In this document: piece by piece, positions 15,350 through 16,306 of the stretch
How positions within the stretch are numbered: the stretch's first letter is position 1
Layout of the letters: every line of letters begins with the position of its first letter
Source: Candidatus Hydrogenedentota bacterium
Lineage (GTDB): Bacteria; Hydrogenedentota; Hydrogenedentia; Hydrogenedentales; CAITNO01
Direction: 5' to 3'
NCBI GenBank assembly: GCA_903822375.1
Contig: CAIJOU010000283.1
Location: 1 to 16,306, forward strand
DNA: 16,306 bases
The notes under the pieces: model-generated
Databases searched by the model: none
Told to the model about the DNA's origin: nothing
The model's input: the letters and a program-made list of their open reading frames with translations, nothing else
Translations under genes and position numbers: made by a program

Positions 15350-16306
15350 GGTTGTCCCCCCCCGTTTCTGCCCACCCACATCAGCAGCACTATCAGCATG
15401 AACAGACCTCCGGTCTGGGCCAGCACGATAATCGTGCCCCAGGTGTCCAACTTCGGCAGCAGGGCGCCATTCATGCCGACCAGCGTCCCCACCAGCAGAA
15501 TGAAACCCACAGCCAGCGGCTTGGACATGCCCAACGCCACCAGCCGGTGCGAGAAATGCCGTTTATCGCCGAGAAAAATGGAGTCGCCGTTGCGCCAGCG
15601 GATGTAAATGACGCTGAACGTGTCGAACAGGGGAACGCTGAGCGCCAGCAGCGGCGCCGCCACGGCAATGCGCGAACCGACATGGGACGACTCGACGTGG
15701 AAGGTGCCCACGAGGGCCACCGTGCCGAGGAAATACCCGTTGAACATGGCGCCGCAGTCGCCCATGAAAATGCGGGCCGGCGGGCGGTTGTGCCAGAGGA
15801 ACCCGGCCACGGAGCCGGCGAAAATCAGGAGCAGCAGCCGCACCATCTTCTCGTCCTCAATGGGCTGAATGCAGAGGAAATAGGTGATCGCCGCAATGAT
15901 GGACACACCGGCGCTCAGCCCGTCCATGTTGTCCAGCAGGTTCATGCTGTTGATGATCAGGACCAGCCAGAACATGGTCACAACGGACGACGACCATGGG
16001 TCGTTGAAAATGAATATCTTGGCGCGCATGCCGAAGGCGACCACCGTGCCCGCACTGACAATCTGCCCCAGCAGTTTCCATCGGGGCTTGAGCACATGCA
16101 GGTCGTCCACCACCCCGAGCGCAAAGATCCTCAGCCCGCCCAGCAGGATGCCGGTCATCTTCAGCCCGCCGTCGTCGCCAAGGAAGCCGAGCAGTTCGCG
16201 CTCAACATGTTTCATGCCCAGTTCATGGGAAAAAAAGGCCGTGACGAAATAGGCCAGCACCATGAAATAGAAGGTGCAGAAGATGGCCACGCCGCCCATC
16301 AGCGGC
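15346..16306 (-). CDS. WecA/MraY-type polyprenyl-phosphate sugar-phosphate transferase, 5' partial
   Basis: The gene enters from the right edge and lacks its start; 319 residues are visible. It belongs to glycosyltransferase family 4 and would move a sugar-1-phosphate, probably HexNAc, from a UDP-sugar to undecaprenyl phosphate, beginning a surface glycan. From the PLMGGVA motif at the edge (numbered from its Met), motifs in order are GVVDD (62-66), NSMNLLDNMDGLSAG (117-131), IFMGDCGA (177-184) and GDKRHFSHR (244-252). These are the Mg-binding and catalytic loops of the family. About nine transmembrane helices remain. The carboxy end is GGGQP, encoded by a run of eight G. The stop overlaps the ligase start as ATGA. 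WecA-like is likelier than MraY because no cell-wall synthesis genes adjoin it, but the donor sugar is unknown. Confidence 0.93.
   Translation of the reverse strand, partial: PLMGGVAIFCTFYFMVLAYFVTAFFSHELGMKHVERELLGFLGDDGGLKMTGILLGGLRIFALGVVDDLHVLKPRWKLLGQIVSAGTVVAFGMRAKIFIFNDPWSSSVVTMFWLVLIINSMNLLDNMDGLSAGVSIIAAITYFLCIQPIEDEKMVRLLLLIFAGSVAGFLWHNRPPARIFMGDCGAMFNGYFLGTVALVGTFHVESSHVGSRIAVAAPLLALSVPLFDTFSVIYIRWRNGDSIFLGDKRHFSHRLVALGMSKPLAVGFILLVGTLVGMNGALLPKLDTWGTIIVLAQTGGLFMLIVLLMWVGRNGGGQP

Noticed and set aside
12389..15607. A 1072-codon open frame on the plus strand
   Set aside because: It lies wholly antisense to the ligase and overlaps its neighbours. Its translation is Arg/Gln/His-rich with no domain, as expected for the shadow of a GC-rich gene.
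1..16306. CRISPR array, tRNA or rRNA
   Set aside because: No evenly spaced direct repeats, cloverleaf or rRNA-like sequence was recognised by eye.

Overview
The window is GC-rich and gene-dense and looks like a bacterial chromosome, probably from an environmental genome. It carries secreted glycosidase-like proteins, a Tat-exported beta-propeller protein, a pseudopilin of the 'H-X9-DG' class, a uroporphyrinogen-decarboxylase-like protein without a haem-synthesis neighbourhood, and several kinds of dispersed inverted repeats. This mix is typical of Planctomycetota, Verrucomicrobiota, Lentisphaerota or Hydrogenedentota. That placement is inferred from gene content and no phylogenetic marker has been analysed.

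Left end (1-600): the start of an unidentified minus-strand gene faces a decayed REP-associated tyrosine transposase (RAYT). The two are separated by a 15-bp inverted repeat that carries a ribosome-binding site and ATG on both strands. Just downstream lies a REP doublet (REPIN-like), with GTAG at the foot of each imperfect palindrome.

601-2657 (+): a secreted glycoside-hydrolase-like protein and a 65-residue membrane protein. They converge on a minus-strand exported N-acetylmuramoyl-L-alanine amidase with the full Amidase_3 catalytic set (2673-4463). Upstream of it, also on the minus strand, is a nitroreductase broken by one extra base in a G/C homopolymer (4693-5299).

5422-8383 (+): a uroporphyrinogen-decarboxylase-superfamily protein that lacks the usual His-X-Cys metal motif, a short degenerate repeat pair, and a secreted clan-A glycosidase. 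This stretch converges on the next block across a GC-rich compound inverted repeat (8433-8585).

8618-16306 (-): six genes read leftwards. From the right edge they are a WecA/MraY-type polyprenyl-phosphate sugar-phosphate transferase (5' end outside the window), a large O-antigen-ligase-like protein with a TPR-like tail, an M24 Xaa-Pro aminopeptidase and elongation factor P. These four are packed with ATGA overlaps or a 13-nt gap, so cell-surface polysaccharide assembly is probably co-transcribed with pepP-efp. After a hairpin come a pseudopilin-like protein and a five-bladed beta-propeller glycosidase-like protein, joined by a short overlap.

No tRNA, rRNA, CRISPR array or clear defence system was seen. 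Nothing here amounts to a convincing new multi-gene system. The most unusual material is the RAYT remnant with its REPIN, the mirrored translation starts, the frameshifted nitroreductase, and the G8 tract at the transferase/ligase junction.
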